DNA of 64,000 nucleotides from Fimenecus sp045595185 (GCA_045595185.1 JAZNZX010000038.1:120273-184272), one strand, 5' to 3'. Counted from the stretch's first letter, positions 38,537 through 47,166 are shown. Notes: a model not told the origin generated them from the sequence alone. Numbers and translations: made by a program.

Positions 38537-38782
38537 TTAATATCCTTTGCAGTATACCGTATATTCTGTATCTGTCATACCTATTCTAATATCATCGAGT
38601 TTGTTGAGTTTATCCAACTCTCTGTCAAGCAGTCCTCTCTGACGGTCATTCAGTTTAGTGTATGAAATATAGATAGTGCCTGTTGCTTTTTCGCAGTCCC
38701 AGTCGAGAGTGAAAGTTGTATCGCCACCCCAACTAAGAAGCCACATACAAAATTCTCTAAATGCTGTCCAGTGATTATTCAT
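38537..38782 (-). CDS. Small hypothetical protein (81 aa)
   Basis: ATG 38782 has AAAGGAATTG upstream; an in-frame ATG at 38800 lies before the ribosome site. Begins MNNHWTAFREFCMWLLSWGG. Function unknown. Confidence 0.65.
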   Translation of the reverse strand: MNNHWTAFREFCMWLLSWGGDTTFTLDWDCEKATGTIYISYTKLNDRQRGLLDRELDKLNKLDDIRIGMTDTEYTVYCKGY

Positions 38783-38828
38783 AAAATCAATTCCTTTCAT
38801 TAGGACTTCTGTCCTTTACTGTAATTAT

Positions 38829-38914
38829 ATTATACCACATTCACGCTGACTTGTCAATACCTTTTTGAAAATTTTTTCATTTAACTTTGTAATAATTTCC
38901 TACCGTTATAACGG
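38829..38914 (-). promoter_or_regulatory. Leftward promoter and operator for 38782
   Basis: -10 38829-38834, 17 bp, -35 TTGACA 38852-38857, palindrome 38903-38914. Confidence 0.85.
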
Positions 38915-38969
38915 TAATAAATTGTGAACAAACTATGAATAAAAATGGCGGTCTTTCGACCGCCTAAAA

Positions 38970-40022
38970 TCAGATGATAATAATATTGTGCTGTCGGCTT
39001 GCTGTCTTTTTCATATCATCGTCATTGACTTCTGCCTTGCTGTTTGCCTTTGCAGTTGCAAGAGTTTCGTCAATAATGTCAATAACATTATCAGGGAAAA
39101 CAGTATGCGGAATACAATCGTCAATGATAGTCAGGAGAGTTTCAGTTGTCACCTTTGAAGTGTTAATGCCGAAATACTGACCGTATTCAGAAAGAATATT
39201 AGTAACGCAGTTTTCTCTTGCTGTACCCGAAATTGCAGAAACATTTACAACGGAAAAGCGGCGAGTGAGTGCTTTATCTGTTGCAATATACTGTTTGTAT
39301 TCGTCAATGGTAGTAGCACCAATGCAACGAATTTCCCCTCTTGCAAGTGACGGTTTCAAAATCTGTCCTGCACTGATTGCACCCTCTGCGTTGCCGATAG
39401 AATTGAGAGAGTGAATTTCATCAATGAAAACGATAATGTCTTTGTTCTTCTTTACCGTTTCCATAACCGCCTGTAATCTTTCTTCAAAGTCACCACGGTA
39501 TCTTGCACCGCTGACAAGAGAATTAAGTGACAAGTCATAGATAACAGGGGTATGCGGATTGCCTGTTGTAAGACGTTCATTGACAAACTTTCTTGCAAGT
39601 TCTTCAACAATAGCAGTTTTGCCGCAACCTGCTACACCGATAAGGAGTGGATTAGGTTTAGTTCTTCTGAGAAGAATAGTAGAAATTTCAGCGACTTCCT
39701 TTTCTCTGCCGTATGTCATAGCAAGTTCACCGTTAAGGGCAAGCAAGTTGAGATTGCGAGAATATTTGGAGAGAAATTCGTTTTCATTATTCATTCTGCG
39801 GAGTTCTCTTGCATATTCTTCCTTGTTGAGTTCTTCTTCTGTTGGTGCATTAGGGTTTTCAGTGGATAGCTGATTTTCAGCGTAGATAAGACCGTTTTCC
39901 TCTACCCAATAATGAGGAGTATCGAAATTTCCGCACCGTCTTTTGATAGTCAGAAGCATACCGTTTGGAGCATAGACGTTATCGCCTACCGAATAGCGAT
40001 ATTCAAATTTGTTTTCAGCCAT
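38970..40022 (-). CDS. Clp/Hsp100-like AAA+ ATPase, single module (350 aa)
   Basis: Resembles the first AAA+ module of ClpA/B/C. KYSRNLNLLALNGELAMTYGRE is the conserved lead-in, Walker A is GVAGCGKTAI (residues ~132-141), SGARYRGDFEERL the pore-loop segment, Walker B IIVFIDEIHS (~192-201), then GATTIDEYK and an arginine-finger ALTRRF. The second AAA+ module and ClpP loop are absent. It could unfold or remodel a host or phage protein. Start ATG 40022 (AAAGGAATTG). Confidence 0.85.
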   Translation of the reverse strand: MAENKFEYRYSVGDNVYAPNGMLLTIKRRCGNFDTPHYWVEENGLIYAENQLSTENPNAPTEEELNKEEYARELRRMNNENEFLSKYSRNLNLLALNGELAMTYGREKEVAEISTILLRRTKPNPLLIGVAGCGKTAIVEELARKFVNERLTTGNPHTPVIYDLSLNSLVSGARYRGDFEERLQAVMETVKKNKDIIVFIDEIHSLNSIGNAEGAISAGQILKPSLARGEIRCIGATTIDEYKQYIATDKALTRRFSVVNVSAISGTARENCVTNILSEYGQYFGINTSKVTTETLLTIIDDCIPHTVFPDNVIDIIDETLATAKANSKAEVNDDDMKKTASRQHNIIII

Positions 40023-40072
40023 AGTAATCAATTCCTTTCTGGTGTTTCAGTCTGTCCTTGACTTCTGTATTT

Positions 40073-40169
40073 ATTATACCATAAAAGAAACTGTTTGTCA
40101 ATACCTTTTTGAAAAGTTTTTTATTTAACTAATTCATAGTCTTGTAATAAATAATATCCGTTATAACGG
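40073..40169 (-). promoter_or_regulatory. Leftward promoter and operator for 40022
   Basis: -10 40073-40078, 17 bp, -35 TTGACA 40096-40101, palindrome 40158-40169. Confidence 0.85.
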
Positions 40170-40224
40170 TAAATAATTATGAACAAAATATGAACGCAAA
40201 GCGGCGGCTATTGCCGCCACCCGC

Positions 40225-40419
40225 TTATGGTTTAATCATTGAATTTGCATACAGTCGGTTGATATGTGGTCTATCCTCTGCGACATAATCGCAGAGAAGT
40301 CTGACCGCTTTGCCGTTCGCTCTTGCCTTTTTTATTTCCTTTTCCGCTTTAAGGAATGAGAATGTGTGGCATAAACATTCAACAACCTTGTTATTAAGCG
40401 TAGTAACAACATAATACAT
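40225..40419 (-). CDS. Small hypothetical protein (64 aa)
   Basis: ATG 40419 overlaps the preceding TAA (TAATG), so it is translationally coupled to 40419-40652. Begins MYYVVTTLNNKVVECLCHTF; basic. Function unknown. Confidence 0.65.
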   Translation of the reverse strand: MYYVVTTLNNKVVECLCHTFSFLKAEKEIKKARANGKAVRLLCDYVAEDRPHINRLYANSMIKP

Positions 40420-40652
40420 TAGTCGTTACTCTTATTATGGGACTTAGGGAGGAAACTCCACACGATGTAGGCGATAAGTGCGATAAGAGCCGCCTGCCAC
40501 GCTTCCCACGCACCAATAGCACCAAGTTTGCAGAGTGCCCACATAACGATTGCTGTCGCTCCGAAGCATACACCATAGCCAATAGCAATGGCAATGATGA
40601 AAATGAGACAACCTGCTCCCACGAGTTTTCCTGTTGAATACTTATTTCTCAT
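40419..40652 (-). CDS. Small membrane protein (77 aa)
   Basis: Two or three hydrophobic helices (about residues 12-38 and 46-68), C-terminal PKSHNKSND tail. First gene of its operon, ribosome site AAAGGAATTT. Confidence 0.68.
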   Translation of the reverse strand: MRNKYSTGKLVGAGCLIFIIAIAIGYGVCFGATAIVMWALCKLGAIGAWEAWQAALIALIAYIVWSFLPKSHNKSND

Positions 40653-40704
40653 AATAAATTCCTTTCTGGTTTTCTGGACTGTCCTTGTCCTTTACTGTAA
40701 CTAT

Positions 40705-40815
40705 ATTATATCATAAAGAGGGGTAAATGTCAATAGTCATATTGCACAAAGTTTGGCGGCGAATTTTGTATAGTTTGCCGAATAGTTTTGTAACCTTTTT
40801 CTACCGTTATAACGG
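40705..40815 (-). promoter_or_regulatory. Leftward promoter and operator for 40652
   Basis: -10 40705-40710, 17 bp, -35 TTGACA 40728-40733, palindrome 40804-40815. Confidence 0.85.
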
Positions 40816-40877
40816 TAAATAATTATGAACAAAGTTAAAAGGAAAACGGAGCAGGGAAACTGCTCCGCTTTAGTGCT

Positions 40878-41282
40878 TTAGCGTACAACAACGTACTCAT
40901 TGCCCTCGCTTGTGTAGACGTTGCCGTCATTGTAGCAGTAAGCGTGGTTGTTGTCAACCTTGATATAACGCTTGCCGTCGTGTGTGAACTGCGTACCGAT
41001 AGCGACTTCCTTAAACGGTGTGCCGTCGTGGAGAACGTAGTCGGGAACTGCCTTGCCGTTTGCCCTTGCATAAGCGATTGCAAGACCTGTTGCAAGGTCG
41101 AAAACGTCAGACGGATTGCACTTAGCAACGCCGATTTTGGGCTTGTCGGTATTGAGATACACGACAGAAACCTGTCTGCCGACAGCGATAGCACCGACAG
41201 TTGTGGGGTTGGCTGCTTCTGCCGCCATAAGTGCAGTTACCATTGCAGAAATCCATTCATTCTTCTTTTTCATTGTACTCAT
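40878..41282 (-). CDS. Hypothetical protein, AKCNP family (134 aa)
   Basis: Block GVAKCNPSDVFDLATGLAIA, then YARANGKAVPDYV, as in 37477 but without the acidic insert. N-terminal helix MSTMKKKNEWISAMVTAL. ATG 41282 follows AAAGGAG. Function unknown. Confidence 0.72.
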   Translation of the reverse strand: MSTMKKKNEWISAMVTALMAAEAANPTTVGAIAVGRQVSVVYLNTDKPKIGVAKCNPSDVFDLATGLAIAYARANGKAVPDYVLHDGTPFKEVAIGTQFTHDGKRYIKVDNNHAYCYNDGNVYTSEGNEYVVVR

Positions 41283-41364
41283 AATAATACTCCTTTTCTC
41301 CGCTTTTGCGGAATTAAATTTTATTCAGTCGGGGTACTTTCTCCGTTCCCCTTACTGTACTTAT

Positions 41365-41461
41365 ATTATATCACATCTTGATTGATTTGTCAAGAGTTTT
41401 TTGAAAAATTTATTTTTTAACTTATTCATATTTGTGTAATAAATAATGACCGTTATAACGG
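41365..41461 (-). promoter_or_regulatory. Leftward promoter and operator for 41282
   Basis: -10 41365-41370, 17 bp, -35 TTGACA 41388-41393, palindrome 41450-41461. Confidence 0.85.
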
Positions 41462-41498
41462 TAATAAATTATGAACGGGCGGCGAACCGCCCATTCCT

Positions 41499-41756
41499 TT
41501 ACCATACACAAGTAATTTTGTATTGACTGTCGTATGTTACTTCTATATCAGTTTCAAATCCTTCATTGCGGAAATAGTCAACAATATACTTTGTATTGTA
41601 ATTATCGTCAATATCAATCCATATTTTGGCGGAATGATAACGCTGTTTTGCAAGACGTTTAATTTTTCTTTTAAGATATTTAATTATTTTCTGCTCTTGT
41701 CTCATATCCTTTTCCGCCTTTTCTGTTATTTGTCTGATTTCTTCAATGTATTTCAT
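41499..41756 (-). CDS. Hypothetical protein with basic coiled-coil start (85 aa)
   Basis: Long charged helix (residues 3-45), then a small alpha/beta end. Third gene of the 42073 operon, ribosome site AAAGGAATTG. Function unknown. Confidence 0.65.
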   Translation of the reverse strand: MKYIEEIRQITEKAEKDMRQEQKIIKYLKRKIKRLAKQRYHSAKIWIDIDDNYNTKYIVDYFRNEGFETDIEVTYDSQYKITCVW

Positions 41757-41760
41757 AACA

Positions 41761-41946
41761 TCAATTCCTTTCTAACTGAAACTCATAACGGAACTGCACA
41801 AAGTCAGTTTCCTTTTTACACCACGGACAATACATTGTCTTAATATGTCCGTCTGGTGTTCTTCTTGCACTGGATTTATATGCAGTCATAACCGCATTAC
41901 ATTCAGTACACTTAAACCGTCTCTCTGTTACATCTCTCTTTCTCAT
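41761..41946 (-). CDS. Zinc-ribbon protein (61 aa)
   Basis: Two CxxC knuckles: FKCTECNAV and MYCPWCKKE, about 25 residues apart, a classic zinc ribbon. Start ATG 41946 has AAGGAGC upstream; overlaps the end of 41912-42073 in another frame. Likely nucleic-acid or protein binding. Confidence 0.72.
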   Translation of the reverse strand: MRKRDVTERRFKCTECNAVMTAYKSSARRTPDGHIKTMYCPWCKKETDFVQFRYEFQLERN

Positions 41947-42073
41947 GATAAACACGCTCCTTATGCTTATTCTTGCTTTCCTTTCGAGTGAGGGGGTTGA
42001 TAGACCAAGTGTTGCGGAACTGGCTGTAATATGCTTTGCGTTCCTTTTTGGTCATAGTTTTTACCTCTTTCAT
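41912..42073 (-). CDS. Very small basic protein (53 aa)
   Basis: ATG 42073 follows AAAGGTG; a second ATG at 42055 follows AGAGGT. Lys/Arg-rich (MTKKERKAYYSQFRNTW), resembling short phage peptides encoded ahead of zinc-ribbon genes. Overlaps 41761-41946 by 35 bases, so coupling is likely. Confidence 0.55.
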   Translation of the reverse strand: MKEVKTMTKKERKAYYSQFRNTWSINPLTRKESKNKHKERVYHEKERCNRETV

Positions 42074-42103
42074 CGGGGTATCACCTTTCCTTTCTGTAAC
42101 TAT

Positions 42104-42236
42104 ATTATATCACAAACAGGGGTAAATGTCAAGCAAAACATTTTCAACAAAGTGGGGTGAGTTTTGGTGAAAATGACGAAAACATTTACTGGGGTTGCTG
42201 TAATATTTTTGTAACAATTTTCTACCGTTACAACGG
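42104..42236 (-). promoter_or_regulatory. Leftward promoter with variant operator for 42073
   Basis: -10 42104-42109, 17 bp, -35 TTGACA 42127-42132. The palindrome carries one change, CCGTTACAACGG (42225-42236). Confidence 0.82.
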
Positions 42237-42292
42237 TAAGAAATTATGAACAAACTTTTAATGAGGAGCAGGCGGCTTTCGCCGCCCGTTGC

Positions 42293-42637
42293 TTACAGTG
42301 ATACATTTATGTAAAAGATTTGTGGTAATGTGTTAAAGATGTTAGTGGTAAGGGAATGATTGAAGAATGGTGCAAAGATGTTGAAGAATGTATCTGACTG
42401 ACTTCTTTTCTCTGCAATAATTTTGTTAATATCATTGAAAGAGTAAACACTGTTATCTTCTTCATCATTGAGAATGAGAATGTTCATACCTACGATTTTG
42501 GTATTATCATCAATCTCCCACACATAGTTGAGAAGCACTTCTTCATCTCGTTCATCTTCTAACCACTGGCAGTAGAGTTTCTCAAACTCCTGAGAAGTAA
42601 GTTTGTAACCGAAAACAAAACCGTGAATGTTATTCAT
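42293..42637 (-). CDS. Hypothetical protein (114 aa)
   Basis: ATG 42637 has AAAGGAATTG upstream; the frame is open 19 codons further through the promoter. Acidic N-terminal half, C-terminal FNIFAPFFNHSLTTNIFN. Function unknown. Confidence 0.65.
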   Translation of the reverse strand: MNNIHGFVFGYKLTSQEFEKLYCQWLEDERDEEVLLNYVWEIDDNTKIVGMNILILNDEEDNSVYSFNDINKIIAEKRSQSDTFFNIFAPFFNHSLTTNIFNTLPQIFYINVSL

Positions 42638-42682
42638 AAAATCAATTCCTTTCGTTGGACTTCTGTTCTTTACTGTAATTAT

Positions 42683-42768
42683 ATTATACCACAAAAGAAA
42701 TGATTTGTCAAGTGTTTTCTAAAAATTTTTTCTTTTAACTTTGTAACAATATTCTGCCGTTATAACGG
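42683..42768 (-). promoter_or_regulatory. Leftward promoter and operator for 42637
   Basis: -10 42683-42688, 17 bp, -35 TTGACA 42706-42711, palindrome 42757-42768. Confidence 0.85.
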
Positions 42769-42812
42769 TAAGAAATTATGAACAAAGTATGGGGCGGCAA
42801 CCGCCCCGACTA

Positions 42813-43328
42813 TCACTCTACTTTGACAACCTTTTCTGCGATTTGTGTTTTGATTGGTCTGCGGTTATCATCAAGAGCAACCGCCCATTTACCTGTCATA
42901 CCATTTCTTGTATCAGGAAGCCAACCGATGAAAACAAGAATATGATTTTTGTTAAGGGAGCTGATAAACTTGTCACCGTTTACAAGTTCCTCTCTCGGAA
43001 TGGAGTTCGCCCAATCAGGGACAACCTCGTGATTGTATTTCGCCCACGCAATAGCCACACCGATACGGGCACTGAATTCCTCTCCAATGCGGCATTTTGC
43101 AGTAGCAGAACGCTTTGTAGCAGTGTTGAAAATTGTTGTCTCTCTTGTGATAAGGTCACAGTTGATGAAGAAGTTGCCGACATAAGCGTTCAAATTAGTG
43201 GACAGACGGCTTCTTCTGTCGTGAAGCATAACATTCATATCTATCCACGGTCTTTTCTTGTTAGGCAGTACCTGAGCAAAGCTGTCAAGTCTACTATCAA
43301 CCCACGCTTCAAATTCCTTTTTATCCAT
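42813..43328 (-). CDS. Hypothetical protein, distant AKCNP-family member (171 aa)
   Basis: ATAKCRIGEEFSARIGVAIA, then WAKYNHEVVPDW, parallels the AKCNP block of 37477 and 40878. ATG 43328 has AAAGGAATTG upstream. Function unknown. Confidence 0.65.
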   Translation of the reverse strand: MDKKEFEAWVDSRLDSFAQVLPNKKRPWIDMNVMLHDRRSRLSTNLNAYVGNFFINCDLITRETTIFNTATKRSATAKCRIGEEFSARIGVAIAWAKYNHEVVPDWANSIPREELVNGDKFISSLNKNHILVFIGWLPDTRNGMTGKWAVALDDNRRPIKTQIAEKVVKVE

Positions 43329-43378
43329 AATCAATTCCTTTCTGGTGTTTGGGATTTTCCTTTCCCTTTTCTGATTAT

Positions 43379-43407
43379 ATTATACCACAAAATGTAGCTC
43401 TTGTCAA
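43379..43407 (-). promoter_or_regulatory. Leftward promoter for 43328
   Basis: -10 43379-43384, 17 bp, -35 TTGACA 43402-43407. The matching palindrome (43684-43695) is 277 bp upstream because a CAGCTC-repeat insertion lies between. Confidence 0.8.
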
Positions 43408-43411
43408 GTAG

Positions 43412-43535
43412 AAAACTCAGCTCATTTCGCAGCTCCTTTTATGCAAAATGCACAGCTCATTGCAGCTCACAGCTCCGCTGGGAGATACAGCCCACAGCTC
43501 GCCGCAGGTCACAGGTCGCAGGGCATAGCTCCGCC
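43412..43535. repeat. CAGCTC repeat cluster 2
   Basis: About seven CAGCTC/CAGCCC/CAGGTC units in 120 bp, between a promoter and its operator. Same hexamer as in 27255-27445 and 47725-47835. Confidence 0.6.
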
Positions 43536-43683
43536 GAGGACTAATTCACCGCTTTAGTCCCCTAAAATCCACTCCTTTTACAAGGGCATTATAGCACACC
43601 AATGTGATAGCCGTGTGATAGAAATGTGAAAATTGTGTGAAAATTTTCATTTAACTTATTCATAGTTTGTTCACATCTTTCTC

Positions 43684-43695
43684 CCGTTATAACGG
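43684..43695. promoter_or_regulatory. Palindromic operator
   Basis: CCGTTATAACGG, displaced from its promoter by repeat cluster 2. Confidence 0.8.
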
Positions 43696-43764
43696 TGAAA
43701 AATTGTTACAGAATTATGAACACGTTAATAAATAAAACAAGGGCGGATTTCTCCGCCCATTGCT

Positions 43765-44055
43765 TTACAGTGTTGCATCTGCGATTCTTACAACCACAAT
43801 GCCGTTTGGCGTACCGAGAGTATAAACATAGTCGCCGTCCTCTGCAATGCCCCAGTTGCTCATTTCGTGGTATCTGAAACCGAGTTTGAAAAGATAGTGG
43901 ATAAGATAGATGAAAATGTGCTGATTCTTTTTGTTCTTGATAACATCAATGATAACTGTGTTACCTCTTTTCTGTGTGGTAATTCTACTATCAATAGTAA
44001 AATCCTCAATAAAAGTGTTTGCAACCTCAAAAGCCATTACCATATTTGCGTTCAT
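43765..44055 (-). CDS. Hypothetical protein (96 aa)
   Basis: ATG 44055 follows AAGGAGCG. Alpha/beta pattern with QKRGNTVIIDVIKNKKNQHI; no family recognised. Confidence 0.7.
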   Translation of the reverse strand: MNANMVMAFEVANTFIEDFTIDSRITTQKRGNTVIIDVIKNKKNQHIFIYLIHYLFKLGFRYHEMSNWGIAEDGDYVYTLGTPNGIVVVRIADATL

Positions 44056-44105
44056 AAAAACACGCTCCTTAAAATTTATTTTCGGGGTATTCTTTCCCCA
44101 CTATT

Positions 44106-44202
44106 ATTGTACCACATTTCAAGTAAAATGTCAACCCATTTTAGAAAAGTTTTTATTTTAATTTATTCATAGTCTTGTAATAATTTTCTTCCGTTATAAC
44201 GG
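44106..44202 (-). promoter_or_regulatory. Leftward promoter and operator for 44055
   Basis: -10 TACAAT (44106-44111), 17 bp, -35 TTGACA 44129-44134, palindrome 44191-44202. Confidence 0.82.
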
Positions 44203-44262
44203 TAAAAACTTATGAACGAAATGTGAACAAAATGTGGCGGTCATTTCTGACCGCCGTTCATT

Positions 44263-44517
44263 TTACATTTCAACCTCACCCTCACCGACAATTCTTTTCA
44301 TATCATAATAGTGCAAATCGGGAGCGTACTCTTTAAGGAAATAGCCGATTTGCTTTCTTGTAGTTGCGGAATAAGTACCGGTACACTCCACAAAACGATG
44401 ACCGTTGCGGTTAGTGATGAAAATAACCGCCGTGCTGTATGATACAAATGTAATGCGGTCGCCCTCTGTGAGTACATAGCACTGTGCGTATTTGTGGTTT
44501 TCAAGTCTCTTTTTCAT
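44263..44517 (-). CDS. Hypothetical protein (84 aa)
   Basis: ATG 44517 (GAGGTG upstream) begins MKKRLENHKYAQCYVLTEGD; the frame opens 29 codons earlier across the promoter. Beta-rich. Function unknown. Confidence 0.65.
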   Translation of the reverse strand: MKKRLENHKYAQCYVLTEGDRITFVSYSTAVIFITNRNGHRFVECTGTYSATTRKQIGYFLKEYAPDLHYYDMKRIVGEGEVEM

Positions 44518-44587
44518 AACAAAACACCTCATTATAGAATATAGTATGTAGTGGTTCGGGAGCCGTTCTCCCTCTCTCACTATATAT

Positions 44588-44709
44588 ATTATACCACATT
44601 GCAAGCGATTTGTCTATTGGCAAAATGCACAAAGTTTGAGTGTTGAAACTGTGCAGTTTGACGGCGGCACTGTTCATAGTCTGTTCACATTTATTTGCCG
44701 TTATAACGG
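44588..44709 (-). promoter_or_regulatory. Leftward promoter and operator for 44517
   Basis: -10 44588-44593, 17 bp, weaker -35 TAGACA 44611-44616, palindrome 44698-44709. Confidence 0.75.
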
Positions 44710-44770
44710 TGAGAATATGTGAACGAAATATGAATAAGTTAAGGGAGCGAACTTAATCGCTCCCCTTTAG

Positions 44771-44923
44771 TTAATTCTTTTTCTTTTCTTCCTCTCTCAT
44801 TGCCTGCATATCAGCACGGGCGGCTTTCCTTGCCTGTGCCCTCTCCCATAAAGCCCTCATATACTTCTGAAATTCCTCTTTTGTCAGTCCGTATGTGCCT
44901 TTTCTGTTTTTTACCATTACCAT
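44771..44923 (-). CDS. Small basic helical protein (50 aa)
   Basis: ATG 44923 follows AAAGGAGCG; stop TAA 44771-44773. Contains GTYGLTKEEFQKYMRALWER and ends in EEEKKKN. Second gene behind 44939-45109. Function unknown. Confidence 0.6.
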   Translation of the reverse strand: MVMVKNRKGTYGLTKEEFQKYMRALWERAQARKAARADMQAMREEEKKKN

Positions 44924-44938
44924 AGTAAACACGCTCCT

Positions 44939-45109
44939 TTAATTAAATAAAATATTAAATATATTCCAATCCGCATAAATCGGATTTGGTGTCATTGTGT
45001 TGTGTAAGTCGGTATCAATAACGCTTGCTACTAACCATATAAAGAAAAGCCAACCTATTGCACCGATGATAAATTCTGCTAAATGCTTTTTGTTTAATCT
45101 TCTTTTCAT
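44939..45109 (-). CDS. Small single-pass membrane protein (56 aa)
   Basis: ATG 45109 follows TGGAGTG. Membrane helix about residues 13-33 (FIIGAIGWLFFIWLVASVI) after a basic N-terminus. Function unknown. Confidence 0.62.
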   Translation of the reverse strand: MKRRLNKKHLAEFIIGAIGWLFFIWLVASVIDTDLHNTMTPNPIYADWNIFNILFN

Positions 45110-45165
45110 TGTTCTGCACTCCATTCTATAAGTCGGGGATTGTATTTCTTTTTCCCTCTATATAT

Positions 45166-45286
45166 ATAATACCACATTTCAAGTCAAAAGTCAAGTAAAA
45201 CATTTTCAACAATTTTGCTCTTTTTATGTGCAACTTGCACAACTACCTGTTCATATTCTGTTCACATTTATTTGCCGTTATAACGG
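45166..45286 (-). promoter_or_regulatory. Leftward promoter and operator for 45109
   Basis: -10 TATTAT (45166-45171), 17 bp, -35 TTGACT 45189-45194, palindrome 45275-45286. Confidence 0.75.
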
Positions 45287-45324
45287 TGAGAATTTATGAA
45301 CAAATTATGAATAAGTTTCAGTGC

Positions 45325-45780
45325 TTAACTAAGCACTGAAACCTTTTCTTCAAATGGATTGATTTCAATAGTCACGTTGTCCATTGTATCATCTGCAAAT
45401 TCAAGATAGATATTTGCTGTGGTGATTTCATCAACTGTCAACTCATATTTGCGGCACGGTTCATCGTTGACAAAATCAAACTCCCAGTAAATACAATCAA
45501 CATTATAATTCTCTGCGATAATGCTTTCAACTGTCTCACTGTCAACTGTCAACTCATTACCATATGTTACATTGTTGTTATATCTACGGAGAACGCCCAC
45601 AGCATCGGCAACCGTTAAATCACCGTCACCGTTAAAGTCAAGATGTACATAGTATTCATCATTAACAACTGCCGTTAAAATGTGGTCTGCGATTTCGGGA
45701 GAAAACCAACTGTAATAATTGTCGGCAGGAGCAGGAGCGGAACTCATAGCAAGAGCAAGAAATACAGATACGATTTTCAT
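45325..45780 (-). CDS. Secreted protein with a dockerin-type calcium repeat (151 aa)
   Basis: MKIVSVFLALAMSSAPAPA looks like a signal peptide. Residues ~49-63 (DFNGDGDLTVADAVG, followed by VLRRY) form one dockerin type I half: a Ca-binding DxNxDGDL loop and following helix. A second half is not clear. Dockerins attach enzymes to cohesin-bearing cellulosomes in Ruminococcus and Clostridium, so a phage copy suggests such a host. The C-terminal ~75 residues are acidic and beta-rich. Role on the host surface is inferred. Confidence 0.72.
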   Translation of the reverse strand: MKIVSVFLALAMSSAPAPADNYYSWFSPEIADHILTAVVNDEYYVHLDFNGDGDLTVADAVGVLRRYNNNVTYGNELTVDSETVESIIAENYNVDCIYWEFDFVNDEPCRKYELTVDEITTANIYLEFADDTMDNVTIEINPFEEKVSVLS

Positions 45781-45825
45781 TTAATCAAGTCCTTTCATTT
45801 AGGGATTATTCCCTTTACTATATAT

Positions 45826-45922
45826 ATTATACCATAGGGCGGCGGCGTTGTCAATACCTTTTTGAAATGTTTTTCTTTTAATCAATTCATATTTTCGTAA
45901 TAAGTTTCTTCCGTTATAACGG
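45826..45922 (-). promoter_or_regulatory. Leftward promoter and operator for 45780
   Basis: -10 45826-45831, 17 bp, -35 TTGACA 45849-45854, palindrome 45911-45922. Confidence 0.85.
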
Positions 45923-45960
45923 TGAGAAAATGTGAACAAACTATTAAAAGAAAACGGCGA

Positions 45961-46338
45961 TTACTCGCCGCTTTCCTCTCCGAAAATAGCCTTGACTGTA
46001 TCGGTGCTGTATGTGTACTGCATTTGATATTCCCATTTCGGCTGTTTATCTGCGTGAAAAGTAAAAGATTTCAACGCTTGATTTATGTCATATATTTCCT
46101 GTTTAACGGTACGTCTTTCTTTTCTCAAATCTGTTAGCCGCTTGACTGCCTTTGCCCTTTGCGGTGCATTAAGCATTTCAAATTCAAGCAAGTGTAAAAC
46201 TTCTTGTATTTGTCTTTCAAGTTTGGAATGTATCGGCTTTAGTTCCTCTAACCTTGCAAGCATATCTGTTTGAATTTGGCAAAGTCTCTTTGTGTATTCA
46301 TTGATGTGTGTGGTATTTCCATTAGTTAAATCTTTCAT
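45961..46338 (-). CDS. Coiled-coil protein (125 aa)
   Basis: ATG 46338 (AAAGGACTTG upstream); the frame opens 68 codons earlier through the promoter, which is not coding. Residues ~15-90 are a long charged helix (LARLEELKPIHSKLERQIQE and LTDLRKERRTVKQEIYDI). C-terminal Trp/Tyr-rich segment. Function unknown. Confidence 0.68.
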   Translation of the reverse strand: MKDLTNGNTTHINEYTKRLCQIQTDMLARLEELKPIHSKLERQIQEVLHLLEFEMLNAPQRAKAVKRLTDLRKERRTVKQEIYDINQALKSFTFHADKQPKWEYQMQYTYSTDTVKAIFGEESGE

Positions 46339-46384
46339 AAAAACAAGTCCTTTCGTTTGGGGAGTATCTCCCTTTGATACTATT

Positions 46385-46574
46385 ATTATACTACATAATG
46401 GGGTATTTGTCAATAGGGTAGATACATTTTTGTAGGAGTATACAAAATCCTGCGGCACGGTAACTTTTATTTGTGCAAAGTTTCTAAACGTGGGTAGAGT
46501 TTTATTTGTAAAATGAAAAAACTTTTTTAACACTTTGTTCATAATTTCGCAATAAGTTTTTTCCGTTATAACGG
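46385..46574 (-). promoter_or_regulatory. Leftward promoter and operator for 46338
   Basis: -10 46385-46390, 17 bp, -35 TTGACA 46408-46413, palindrome 46563-46574. Confidence 0.82.
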
Positions 46575-46657
46575 TGAGAAATTATGAACAGAATGTGAAC
46601 GACAGACGGCGACTATTGCCGCCGTCCGTCTTTATAATGAAGTGTGTTTTGAAGATG

Positions 46658-46903
46658 TCATTTTTCAGTTGCAACAAGTCTGCTTGCACGAATGGTATTA
46701 TAAATACCGTCAAGAACCTTTGCAAGTTCTTTCTTTGTCATACGCTCTGTAATATCTGCACAACCACCTGCTTCATTGGTTGTCTTGCACAGACGATAGC
46801 CGCCGTATGCACTCTGAATAAAATACTTGTTAGAAGTAAGACCAAGTGCATAGTTGATGTTCTCCACCTTGATATTAAGAATGTCCTTTGTAATTGCGTT
46901 CAT
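46658..46903 (-). CDS. Hypothetical protein (81 aa)
   Basis: ATG 46903 follows TAGGAGTTG. Begins MNAITKDILNIKVENINYAL; alpha/beta, with a MTKKELAKVLDGIYNTI helix near the end. Function unknown. Confidence 0.66.
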   Translation of the reverse strand: MNAITKDILNIKVENINYALGLTSNKYFIQSAYGGYRLCKTTNEAGGCADITERMTKKELAKVLDGIYNTIRASRLVATEK

Positions 46904-46992
46904 AAATAAACAACTCCTATTCATTATATAGTGTAAAGGCGAACTGCTTCAACGGTGTGTTTACGTTCCTTTCCCTTTCCTTTACTATAACC

Positions 46993-47123
46993 ATTATACC
47001 ACAATATAATATAAATGTCAATACCTATGAGTGTAGAAGATTATCAACAATCTGGCGGCGAAATTGTGCAACCTGACGAACGACCATTCATAATCTGTTC
47101 ATATTTCTTTTCCGTTATAACGG
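46993..47123 (-). promoter_or_regulatory. Leftward promoter and operator for 46903
   Basis: -10 46993-46998, 17 bp, -35 TTGACA 47016-47021, palindrome 47112-47123. Confidence 0.85.
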
Positions 47124-47166
47124 TTAGAATTTATGAACGAAATGCGAATAAGTAAAAAGGGTGAAC

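Noticed and set aside
45961..46542. 193-codon version of the coiled-coil gene
   Set aside because: The first 68 codons cover the promoter and lack a ribosome site; ATG 46338 is better supported.
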